From the NCBI RefSeq assembly GCF_006443095.1, contig NZ_VFWZ01000001.1, positions 372,001 through 436,000 of the forward strand: a DNA stretch of 64,000 nt, given 5' to 3'. Positions 17,667 through 24,313 of this stretch are shown here, piece by piece. The DNA is from Aquimarina algicola. GTDB lineage: Bacteria; Bacteroidota; Bacteroidia; Flavobacteriales; Flavobacteriaceae. A program made the position numbers and the translations under genes. How positions within the stretch are numbered: position 1 is the stretch's first letter; the number at the start of each line of letters is the position of its first letter. The notes beneath the pieces were generated by a model. The model was not told the origin of the DNA. It was given only the letters and a program-made list of their open reading frames with translations, and did no database searches.

Positions 17667-18266
17667 ATGAAAAAATTAATTTTATCCGCAATTGCAGTAT
17701 TTGCTTTTACTTTTGCTCAAGCTCAAGAAGAAAGTGGTACTCCTGGATTTGCAAAAGGAGACCTATTTATTTCTGGTGCTATAGGAATTAATTCTGAAGA
17801 AACAGGAGATTTTAAAACATCTTCATTTACAATTGCTCCTAGAGCTGGTTATTTTTTAACAGAAAATATAGCTGCTGGTCTTAGACTAGGGTATACTGCT
17901 AGAAATGTTGAGCAAGGAAATGCTGATTTTGATGTTAATACTTTTCAAATTGGGGCATTTGGTCGTTATTATGCTACTCCTACAAACAGATTTTCTTTGT
18001 TTGGTGAGCTAGGGTTTGGATACTTTTCTACAGATGACGAAAACTTTAATGGAAGTGGACAAGACGTAACTGTAGATGGTTTTGACATCGGTGTAAGACC
18101 TGGTATTAGCTATTTCTTTAGTAATAATTTTGCTGTAGAAGCTTTAATCGGAGCATTAAGTTATAGAACTTCTGAGCCAGATATTAATGGAGCAGAGTCT
18201 ACAGATACTTTTGATTTTAGCCTAGATTTAGAAAACATTAATCTTGGATTAATTTATAAGTTCTAA
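17667..18266 (+). CDS. Outer membrane beta-barrel protein
   Basis: The product is 199 aa from the ATG at 17667. The signal peptide MKKLILSAIAVFAFTFAQAQ is textbook. The mature protein is an eight-strand-like OmpA/OmpX-type barrel: GDLFISGAIGINSEE, FTIAPRAGYFLTENIAAGLRLGYT, FQIGAFGRYYATP, RFSLFGELGFGYFS, GFDIGVRPGISYFFSNNFAVEALIGAL, and the closing strand INLGLIYKF with the C-terminal aromatic. This family is abundant in Flavobacteria and usually of unknown role. A terminator follows 32 bp after the stop. Confidence 0.88.
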   Translation: MKKLILSAIAVFAFTFAQAQEESGTPGFAKGDLFISGAIGINSEETGDFKTSSFTIAPRAGYFLTENIAAGLRLGYTARNVEQGNADFDVNTFQIGAFGRYYATPTNRFSLFGELGFGYFSTDDENFNGSGQDVTVDGFDIGVRPGISYFFSNNFAVEALIGALSYRTSEPDINGAESTDTFDFSLDLENINLGLIYKF

Positions 18267-18298
18267 TTCTTATAAGTATATAAACACTTTTATAAAAT

Positions 18299-18334
18299 AA
18301 AAACCACCCTGTGAATTATCTCAGGGTGGTTTTT
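18299..18334 (+). terminator. Intrinsic terminator just upstream of xerD
   Basis: The arms aaaaaccaccctg and cagggtggttttt pair perfectly around a 10-base loop and end in T5. It closes the beta-barrel gene. The xerD start codon follows after only 15 bp. Confidence 0.9.
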
Positions 18335-18349
18335 GTTATTTTAGCTATA

Positions 18350-19246
18350 ATGAAATGGAAACATGCCATACAGGATTTTGAAAACTACTTACGAATAGAA
18401 AGAGGATTATCTGATAATTCGATTATTAATTATATACTTGATATACAACGACTATTAAAATATCTAGAACATCAAGATAATTCATCAACCCCTTTATCAA
18501 TAAAAAAAGAAACGCTACAACAATTTGTATTTGAAACGGCAAAATTGGTAAATCCAAGATCACAATCAAGGATTATTTCAGGTCTGAAAAGCTTTTTTAA
18601 CTATCTTGTTTTTGAAGAATATAGAGAATCTAATCCAATGGAGCTTATAGAAGCTCCTAAAATAGGTAGAAAATTGCCAGATACGTTATCAGTTGATGAA
18701 ATCGATACAATTATTTCACAAATTGATTTAGGAAAACCAGAAGGAGAAAGAAACAGGGCTATCATAGAGACTCTTTATGGCTGCGGTCTACGAGTTAGTG
18801 AATTAATCACATTACGATTATCAGATCTTTTTTTTAAAGAAGGTTTTATAAGTATTACGGGTAAAGGAGATAAACAAAGATTTGTTCCTATTGGGGAAAC
18901 TACTCAAAAATATATCAATATTTATATTAATGATATTAGATGTCATCTGGATATTAAAGATGGCCATGAAGATACATTATTCTTAAACCGAAGAGGTAGA
19001 CAACTCACAAGAGCTATGATATTTACAATCATTAAAAAACTTGTAGAAAAATCCGGTATCCGGAAACAGATAAGCCCACATACTTTTCGACATTCTTTTG
19101 CCACACATTTATTAGAAAACGGTGCTGATCTTAGAGCAATTCAACTAATGCTCGGCCATGAAAGCATTACTACAACTGAGATTTATATGCATATAGATAG
19201 AAGTCATTTAACTGAAGTAATACATAGTTTTCATCCTAGAAAATGA
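18350..19246 (+). CDS. xerD: Site-specific tyrosine recombinase XerD
   Basis: Started at the ATG at 18350 the product is 298 aa, exactly the classical XerD length; the upstream GTG lies inside a terminator hairpin. The N-terminal SAM-like DNA-binding domain (WKHAIQDFENYLRIERGLS) is followed by the catalytic domain with all active residues: Arg in GCGLRVSELI, Lys in TGKGDKQR, His and Arg in HTFRHSFATHL, His in MLGHESITTTEIY and the nucleophilic Tyr. It resolves chromosome dimers at dif together with a XerC-type partner. Its stop overlaps the next start (ATGA), so the downstream gene is translationally coupled. Confidence 0.93.
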   Translation: MKWKHAIQDFENYLRIERGLSDNSIINYILDIQRLLKYLEHQDNSSTPLSIKKETLQQFVFETAKLVNPRSQSRIISGLKSFFNYLVFEEYRESNPMELIEAPKIGRKLPDTLSVDEIDTIISQIDLGKPEGERNRAIIETLYGCGLRVSELITLRLSDLFFKEGFISITGKGDKQRFVPIGETTQKYINIYINDIRCHLDIKDGHEDTLFLNRRGRQLTRAMIFTIIKKLVEKSGIRKQISPHTFRHSFATHLLENGADLRAIQLMLGHESITTTEIYMHIDRSHLTEVIHSFHPRK

Positions 19247-20205
19247 AAGATCGGTATCCCTTCAACTTCACTCTACTATTTTTTTTGGCATTGTTCATTA
19301 GCACTACTAATGCTTATACACAAGTTTTAAAAGCTAATGGAGGTGTTCTATTAAATGCAGAAATTACAATTGGTAATCAAAATCAATGGCTCAAATTAGG
19401 AGTTTTTGGTTTTGGAACATTACAATACAAAGATTTATCATTAGAAAGTGGACTATCAATTGCTTCTTATACATTTTTAAAGCGTCATACAATTGCATCT
19501 CCCGGAATTGCCTATTCATATGAGTTTTTTGCTCTAGGCGGAATAGGAAAAAACAGTAATCTATTAGGTTCTTCTATATCAAATATGAATACTAATCTAT
19601 TATTTAATCCTAATGGAGAGGGAGGGTTCAATGGATTAGGGTTTGGTTTTGGAAAAGATTATTTACCTGGTAATTTAAAATCATACGGACTTCGAAGAGG
19701 AGCTTTCCTGATGCGTTTTAGTAATTCGAATCACAATCTGCATCTTGCTTTCTTAAATGATTTTAAGATAGGATGGTTTAATGGTTCACGTACTGATTAT
19801 GGAGTAACCGGTAGTTTAGATATAGGTTTTACCAAAATCAAAGATCTTACAACTATTTATCAATTAGGTTTTGGAGTAGATCTTTTTACCCCTAGGCCTA
19901 ACTATAGTTTATCTCCAAGAAAAACAATCAATTCTGATGATGGGCGTAAAAATGTATGGTATATGCTTCCACCATACAAAGATTTATTTTATGGAAATCT
20001 TTACCTATATGGCACATTACAAGGAGAACATCTCATGGCACATACAAAACTGGGAATCAATAGTCAAAAAGCAGGAGCGTTTATACAAAATACATTACAC
20101 GATGGCATTGGACTTAATCCTCGTTTTCCCTGGGCGGTAGAAACAAAAGATAAACTTTATATAGAAATTAGTGGTAATGCTATATATAAAAATATTTCAG
20201 AATGA
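19243..20205 (+). CDS. Secreted beta-barrel-like protein, possibly Ntox23-like
   Basis: The product is 320 aa with a signal peptide ending near NAYTQ. The rest is rich in aromatic and glycine residues alternating in beta strands (GVFGFGTLQYKDLSLESGLS, AYSYEFFALGGIG, GLGFGFGKDYL). The central part, with LAFLNDFKIGWFNGSRTDYG and then GFGVDLFTPRP, recalls proteins labelled 'polymorphic toxin type 23' in Bacteroidetes; that resemblance is from memory and weak. No catalytic site is evident. A barrel in the outer membrane is as likely as a toxin. It overlaps xerD by 4 nt and the next gene by 4 nt, so all three form one coupled unit. Confidence 0.6.
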   Translation: MKDRYPFNFTLLFFLALFISTTNAYTQVLKANGGVLLNAEITIGNQNQWLKLGVFGFGTLQYKDLSLESGLSIASYTFLKRHTIASPGIAYSYEFFALGGIGKNSNLLGSSISNMNTNLLFNPNGEGGFNGLGFGFGKDYLPGNLKSYGLRRGAFLMRFSNSNHNLHLAFLNDFKIGWFNGSRTDYGVTGSLDIGFTKIKDLTTIYQLGFGVDLFTPRPNYSLSPRKTINSDDGRKNVWYMLPPYKDLFYGNLYLYGTLQGEHLMAHTKLGINSQKAGAFIQNTLHDGIGLNPRFPWAVETKDKLYIEISGNAIYKNISE

Positions 20206-21134
20206 AAATGCAGTACTACATGTATATAATATTACTATTCATCGCTAGTGGATGTAATACTTATAAAACATTTTATCAAACTACTTTTTCGTCAATACCG
20301 GATACAGATATTTCAAAAATATATAGGTTGAATCTTAGCGATCAAAATTTGGAGACATTACCCCTATCTGCTTCAAAATTGAGTTCATTAAGAATGTTAG
20401 ATTTAAGTGGAAATACAGACCTTAATCTAGAAACTGTTTTTGAGCAATTGCATTATAAAGATCATATTGAAGTACTCATTCTTGATCATTTGACTATTGA
20501 TAAATTACCAAAATCAATTAGTGCTTTTACAAGCCTAAAACACATTTCTTTAGCATATAATCCAAATCTTGACCTGAAACATACTTTAGAACTTTTAAAA
20601 ACACTTCCTATAGTGTTTTTGAATCTTCAAGGAAACCAAATTACTGATCTTCCTGAAGAAATAGCTGGGTTACATCATCTTAGAGATCTTAATTTGTCTT
20701 ATAATAAGATCCATAATGAAAAAAGTTATGAATATTTAGGAACATTGCCAAAACTCTATTCTGTTTGGATTGATCATAATGAGTTCGATGAACTTCCCAA
20801 AACTATTGGTACACTGGATCAGATTCGTTTTTTGTATATCGATCATAATCATCTAAAAACACTTCCAAAAGAAATGTCACAGCTTAAAACCTGGGTAATA
20901 CATGCAGGATATAACAATTTTGATACGCTTCCTGAAGTGTTTACAGATATGCAATCATTATTTATGGTGCATATCAATCATAATCAAATCTCAACCATTC
21001 CAAAAGCCTATGAAACTAAAAAATACCCTTTAGCTGGTCTTATTTTGGATGGTAATCCTCTACCATCAACAGAGAAAAAAAAGGCACAAAAATTATTTAA
21101 AAGTTTTTTTCTACTGTCTTTTGAGCAAAAATAA
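20202..21134 (+). CDS. Leucine-rich repeat lipoprotein
   Basis: The product is 310 aa. The lipobox is IASGC (Cys18 or so). From about residue 40 to 290 there are roughly ten leucine-rich repeats, for example LRMLDLSGN, LKHISLAYNPNLDL, VFLNLQGNQITDLPEEIAGL, LRDLNLSYNKI, RFLYIDHNHLKTLPKEM and FMVHINHNQISTIPK. The bacterial LxxLPxx pattern suggests a solenoid used for protein binding at the cell surface. The start overlaps the stop of the preceding gene (ATGA). A small hairpin follows directly. Its partner is unknown. Confidence 0.88.
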   Translation: MKMQYYMYIILLFIASGCNTYKTFYQTTFSSIPDTDISKIYRLNLSDQNLETLPLSASKLSSLRMLDLSGNTDLNLETVFEQLHYKDHIEVLILDHLTIDKLPKSISAFTSLKHISLAYNPNLDLKHTLELLKTLPIVFLNLQGNQITDLPEEIAGLHHLRDLNLSYNKIHNEKSYEYLGTLPKLYSVWIDHNEFDELPKTIGTLDQIRFLYIDHNHLKTLPKEMSQLKTWVIHAGYNNFDTLPEVFTDMQSLFMVHINHNQISTIPKAYETKKYPLAGLILDGNPLPSTEKKKAQKLFKSFFLLSFEQK

Positions 21135-21152
21135 ACTCCCAAAAAGGGAGTT
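21134..21152 (+). terminator. Short hairpin after the xerD unit
   Basis: The arms aactccc and gggagtt form a 7 bp stem with an A5 loop, starting at the last base of the LRR stop codon. There is no strong T-tract, so its strength as a terminator is doubtful. Confidence 0.45.
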
Positions 21153-21200
21153 CTGCTTTATTTGATCAAAAAGTTGAATGATTTTGAATTTTAAAGAAGG

Positions 21201-22094
21201 TTACTTCTCCAACGTACCTGTGATAAAAAAGTTATTGGTACTCATAGTATTTACCTGATTTGCCGTTGCATTATTTGTCGATAATACTTGTATATCAAAA
21301 GGTTCATTACTATTATCACCATTTTCTGGCTCTACAGTAATAAACACATTTCTATTTGTGATATCAGCAGGAAAAGCAATATTAATTAGGTTTCCAGCAG
21401 AAGTGTTCAAGAAATCTTCACCGGGAATTTGAGGCGCATCACCTTGTCCACTAAAAATGTCATTCTCATCTGATTGACTTGTATCACTAAATTTCCCCAA
21501 AGAAAGATTTACATTATTACCGTTTCTATCGCTTAGTACTACCCATGCTTCGTATTTCCACCCAGGATTCAAAGTTGGTAATGATAATGCTGATGATAGA
21601 TTTGTAGTAGCACTCAACTCATTTGTAAACCATATACCATTAGGTTCGTTACTTGGAGCACTGCCCGTAAATGTTCTTAAAACAAAACTCCCCGAAATCG
21701 AAGAAAAATCTCCAATAGCATCTACAGATGATATTTGCGCGGTATTACTATTAGTACTCAATCTGGCAGAAGCAATTCTGGTACTTGATGGAGTATTGCT
21801 ATTAGCAGTATTATCTTCTATTGTGATAAAGAAATCAGTAGCAGCATCCAGTTCATCAGAAACTACTTCAAAATTCTTTGGAAAATCAACATCCTGAAAA
21901 GTACCTAATTCAATAGTATTCGAATTAGTTCTGATCCATGCTTTATAAACAACATTACCCTCGAGCATGTTTAGATTAAGAATGTTTATTGTTAATGTAG
22001 TTGTAGCTGGCCCATCATCATCACTAGAACATGAGGTAAATAACATCCCGGTAAAAATAATTGCTATGAATAAAATCTTTTTAGTTGTCATCAT
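21201..22094 (-). CDS. Lipoprotein with two RskA_C-like repeats
   Basis: The product is 297 aa. The lipobox is LFTSC (about Cys22) followed by SSDDDG. The body seems to contain two similar halves. The first has VYKAWIRTNSNTIELGTFQDVDFP and FFITIEDN; the second has KYEAWVVLSDRNGNNVNLSLGKFSD and VFITVEPENGDNSNEPF. Both look like the extracytoplasmic 'anti-sigma-K' (RskA_C) sandwich, in which a YxxWL strand is followed by a VxLGxF strand and a VTxEP strand. It has no transmembrane segment or sigma-binding part, so an actual anti-sigma role is not supported. It stands alone. Confidence 0.7.
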   Translation of the reverse strand: MMTTKKILFIAIIFTGMLFTSCSSDDDGPATTTLTINILNLNMLEGNVVYKAWIRTNSNTIELGTFQDVDFPKNFEVVSDELDAATDFFITIEDNTANSNTPSSTRIASARLSTNSNTAQISSVDAIGDFSSISGSFVLRTFTGSAPSNEPNGIWFTNELSATTNLSSALSLPTLNPGWKYEAWVVLSDRNGNNVNLSLGKFSDTSQSDENDIFSGQGDAPQIPGEDFLNTSAGNLINIAFPADITNRNVFITVEPENGDNSNEPFDIQVLSTNNATANQVNTMSTNNFFITGTLEK

Positions 22095-22192
22095 TTGTTT
22101 CTTTATATGTTATAATAAAATTAATGATATTACATTTGAGTAAACTTTAAAATTTACATAAAATTGTAACAGAATGTTAGCTTTTATAAATG

Positions 22193-22350
22193 AAGTGGTT
22201 TAAACTTTTTTAATTGAAGCGAGAAATCGTTAGTTTTTGATCATTTTGAAGCTTTTTTTGCGTTGCATAGCAGCGCTACGGAACAATAAAAAATCAAAAA
22301 AGGGCGAAAAGAAACATTTTATAACCAATTGAAAAAAGTTTAAACCACTT
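22193..22350. repeat. Long-hairpin repeat, copy A
   Basis: A 158 bp element with terminal inverted arms of 24-25 nt (aagtggtttaaacttttt and its complement, with one extra G in the right arm), so the transcript can fold into a long hairpin. The inner part contains additional pairing (tttttgat/atcaaaaa) and the motif gttgcatagcagcgcta. A second copy at 51658-51788 shares gtttaaactttt, the aagcga and gcttttt blocks, gttgcatagcag and attgaaaaagtttaaac. The right end lies 11 nt after the nnr stop codon. Confidence 0.85.
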
Positions 22351-22361
22351 TAATATTAATA

Positions 22362-23897
22362 CTATTGATTTTTATCAACATTCTTTGAATTTTTAAACAA
22401 TTCTAGGAAAGCATTTCCGATATGATCTATGATATCACTTGCAATTAAAGCTTCGAATCCATTTTTTTGTGCGACAAGATCTCCTGCACTTCCATGTAAA
22501 TATACTCCAAATATAGCGGCATGTAAAGGAGTATACCCTTGAGATAATAGCCCTGTAATTATCCCTGAGAGGACATCGCCACTACCTGCAGTTGCCATAC
22601 CGGGATTTCCATTATTATTTACAAATAATTGATCATTATAAATAACCATAGAATTAGCTCCTTTTATAATAACGATACAATTATTTTCTTTTGAGAAGGA
22701 TTTTACTTTTTCAATTTTTTCAAAATCATCATCCCATTCCCTTATTAAACGTTCTAATTCTTTTGGATGTGGTGTCAAAATCGTTTCAGGAGCAAGTTTC
22801 TTTAATAACTTAGGGTTTTTGGCTAAAATGTTCAATCCATCCGCATCGATTACTAATGGATGCGTATTAGTATTCAAAAAAGATTCAAAAGCTTTTATTG
22901 TTTTTTCATGCGTACCAATTCCCATACCAATTCCTATAGCGGTAGGCTCATAATCAAACGTAATTTCTTCTATTAAATCTTCATTATCATCTGTAATAAC
23001 CATAGCTTCCGGCAATGCAGTTTGTAATATACTATAACCACACTCAGGCACGTATGTACTTGCTAATCCTGCACCAGTTCTTAATGCGGCTTTGGTCGCT
23101 AGAACAACACTTCCGATTTTACCATAACTCCCTCCTATCAATAAGCAATGCCCATAGGTTCCTTTATGGCTAAATTTAGCTCTGTTTTTATATAAAGATA
23201 CTGCTTCATATGGACCAATTAACTCTCCTACTCCAGATTCGTTGACTATAAAGTTACGATCAAGTCCTATATCAATTACCTGTACATCTCTAGTATAATT
23301 TCCTGTTTGAGGAAGAAAAAATATCAATTTAGGTAATTGAAAAGTAACTGTTATATCTGCAAATATTACGGCTTCTGCGTCTTCTGGAACCTTATTAGTA
23401 TACAATCCAGAAGGAATATCAATAGAAAGCGTAAAACACCTTAATGTATTGAGGCGTTTAATTGATTGAGCAACCCAAGGTACTAGAGGTCTATTAAGGC
23501 CAATCCCAAAAATTGCATCTATAACGATACTTTGTGGTTCTATCTCAGGAAAATCTTCTTCGCTTTTTAATTGTATTGGCCATTCGTTTGTTGTCTCCTT
23601 TAAACGATCATAATTTGCTAAAAAATTTTTTGATCGATTTTCGCTAAAATTCACAATGTATGTCTTTACATGATATCCATGTGTGATTAATAACCTTGAT
23701 ACGACTAGACCATCGCCTCCATTATTGCCAATACCACAAAATATGTGTATCGGTACCGCTGCTCCATTAAGTTTATTATGGATGATATTAAAAACCTGAG
23801 TAGCGGCACGTTCCATTAGTTCTAGAGAGGTCAATTGTTGATTTTGCATAGTCGCATGATCAGCTTTTTGCATTTGTTTTGCCGAGAATATTTTCAT
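22362..23897 (-). CDS. nnr: Bifunctional NAD(P)H-hydrate epimerase / ADP-dependent NAD(P)H-hydrate dehydratase
   Basis: The product is 511 aa, the full length of the fused enzyme. The N-terminal YjeF domain (1-215) has IFCGIGNNGGDGLVVSRLL and the acid in VIDAIFGIGLNRPL. The C-terminal ribokinase-like dehydratase domain (230-500) has GTYGHCLLIGGSYGKIGSVVLA, the strand TILTPHPKELERL and the nucleotide-binding GNPGMATAGSGDVLSGIITGLL. It repairs damaged NADH and NADPH hydrates in the cytoplasm. A TATATTTG element (minus strand, 23933-23940) lies 35 bp upstream. Long-hairpin repeat A follows its stop codon directly. Confidence 0.96.
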   Translation of the reverse strand: MKIFSAKQMQKADHATMQNQQLTSLELMERAATQVFNIIHNKLNGAAVPIHIFCGIGNNGGDGLVVSRLLITHGYHVKTYIVNFSENRSKNFLANYDRLKETTNEWPIQLKSEEDFPEIEPQSIVIDAIFGIGLNRPLVPWVAQSIKRLNTLRCFTLSIDIPSGLYTNKVPEDAEAVIFADITVTFQLPKLIFFLPQTGNYTRDVQVIDIGLDRNFIVNESGVGELIGPYEAVSLYKNRAKFSHKGTYGHCLLIGGSYGKIGSVVLATKAALRTGAGLASTYVPECGYSILQTALPEAMVITDDNEDLIEEITFDYEPTAIGIGMGIGTHEKTIKAFESFLNTNTHPLVIDADGLNILAKNPKLLKKLAPETILTPHPKELERLIREWDDDFEKIEKVKSFSKENNCIVIIKGANSMVIYNDQLFVNNNGNPGMATAGSGDVLSGIITGLLSQGYTPLHAAIFGVYLHGSAGDLVAQKNGFEALIASDIIDHIGNAFLELFKNSKNVDKNQ

Positions 23898-23932
23898 AAA
23901 TAAACTTTAATGATTAGTTATTTTTTCGGGAT

Positions 23933-23940
23933 CAAATATA
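23933..23940 (-). promoter_or_regulatory. Candidate -7 element for nnr
   Basis: The minus strand reads TATATTTG, an exact TAnnTTTG match, 35 bp ahead of the nnr start codon. There is no TTG at the expected -33 distance. Confidence 0.4.
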
Positions 23941-24069
23941 TTCAATTTTGAATTTGCTATTTTATGCTATCTTATTGTAAATTATTCAACAAAATAAGCT
24001 AATAATTAGAGAATACATAAAAGTTTATGAATACCCTTAAATTAAGTTTTCTCTTAGATCAAAAACATA

Positions 24070-24077
24070 TACATTTG
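24070..24077 (+). promoter_or_regulatory. Candidate -7 element for the threonine operon leader
   Basis: TACATTTG matches TAnnTTTG exactly. About 19 bp upstream there is TTT rather than TTG. A start about 7 nt downstream would give a leader RNA of about 230 nt before thrA, beginning about 20 nt ahead of the leader ORF. Confidence 0.55.
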
Positions 24078-24103
24078 ATTCAGCAAAAATTAAATAAGAT
24101 CTA

Positions 24104-24208
24104 ATGTTTAGCATGGTCACAATATTAGTTTTAATTTTAGGTTCGATTATGATTATCGACGCTACTTCTATTACACGTATTTTTTCTACGATTACCCTTA
24201 GGGGTTAA
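24104..24208 (+). CDS. Ile/Thr-rich leader peptide upstream of thrA
   Basis: This ORF of 34 codons begins with ATG at 24104 (a second ATG is at 24113) and stops at 24206-24208. It encodes 8 Ile and 5 Thr, concentrated in the second half (DATSITRIFSTITLRG). Threonine and isoleucine are the two end products that control the thr operon through leader-peptide attenuation in enterobacteria (ThrL), so the composition and position immediately ahead of thrABC strongly suggest the same logic here. The antiterminator and terminator folds are not obvious by eye. The -7 promoter box lies 26 bp upstream. It is too short for most gene callers. Confidence 0.65.
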   Translation: MFSMVTILVLILGSIMIIDATSITRIFSTITLRG

Positions 24209-24313
24209 TTACATTTATATCACCACCGCTATTATCTTTTTGTTGTTTTAAGAAAACAAATAAAAGACCACCAATAAACAATCAATTTATTTCAACTTTA
24301 AAACATACTTTTT

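Larger units (their letters stand above)
23898..24313. other. Divergent region between nnr and the thr operon
   Basis: This 416 bp gap carries a minus-strand promoter element for nnr (23933-23940), a plus-strand element (24070-24077), a 34-codon leader ORF (24104-24208) and about 105 nt between that ORF and thrA. The last stretch contains an A/T hairpin at 24234-24266 (15-nt arms, two mismatches) and two accacc motifs. I do not see a classical GC-rich terminator with a T-tract. Confidence 0.7.

Noticed and set aside
19243-20205. Polymorphic toxin with immunity gene
   Set aside because: Similarity to Ntox23 is weak, there is a plain signal peptide, no long toxin-delivery region, and the next gene is an LRR lipoprotein rather than a typical immunity protein.
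21201-22094. True anti-sigma factor
   Set aside because: Only the extracytoplasmic RskA_C-like sandwich is seen, as a lipoprotein; there is no transmembrane helix, sigma-binding domain or neighbouring sigma gene.
24191-24210. Short hairpin accc/gggt at the end of the thr leader ORF as an attenuation terminator
   Set aside because: The stem is only 4 bp (longer pairing needs a bulge) and there is no T-tract after it, so I did not call a terminator.
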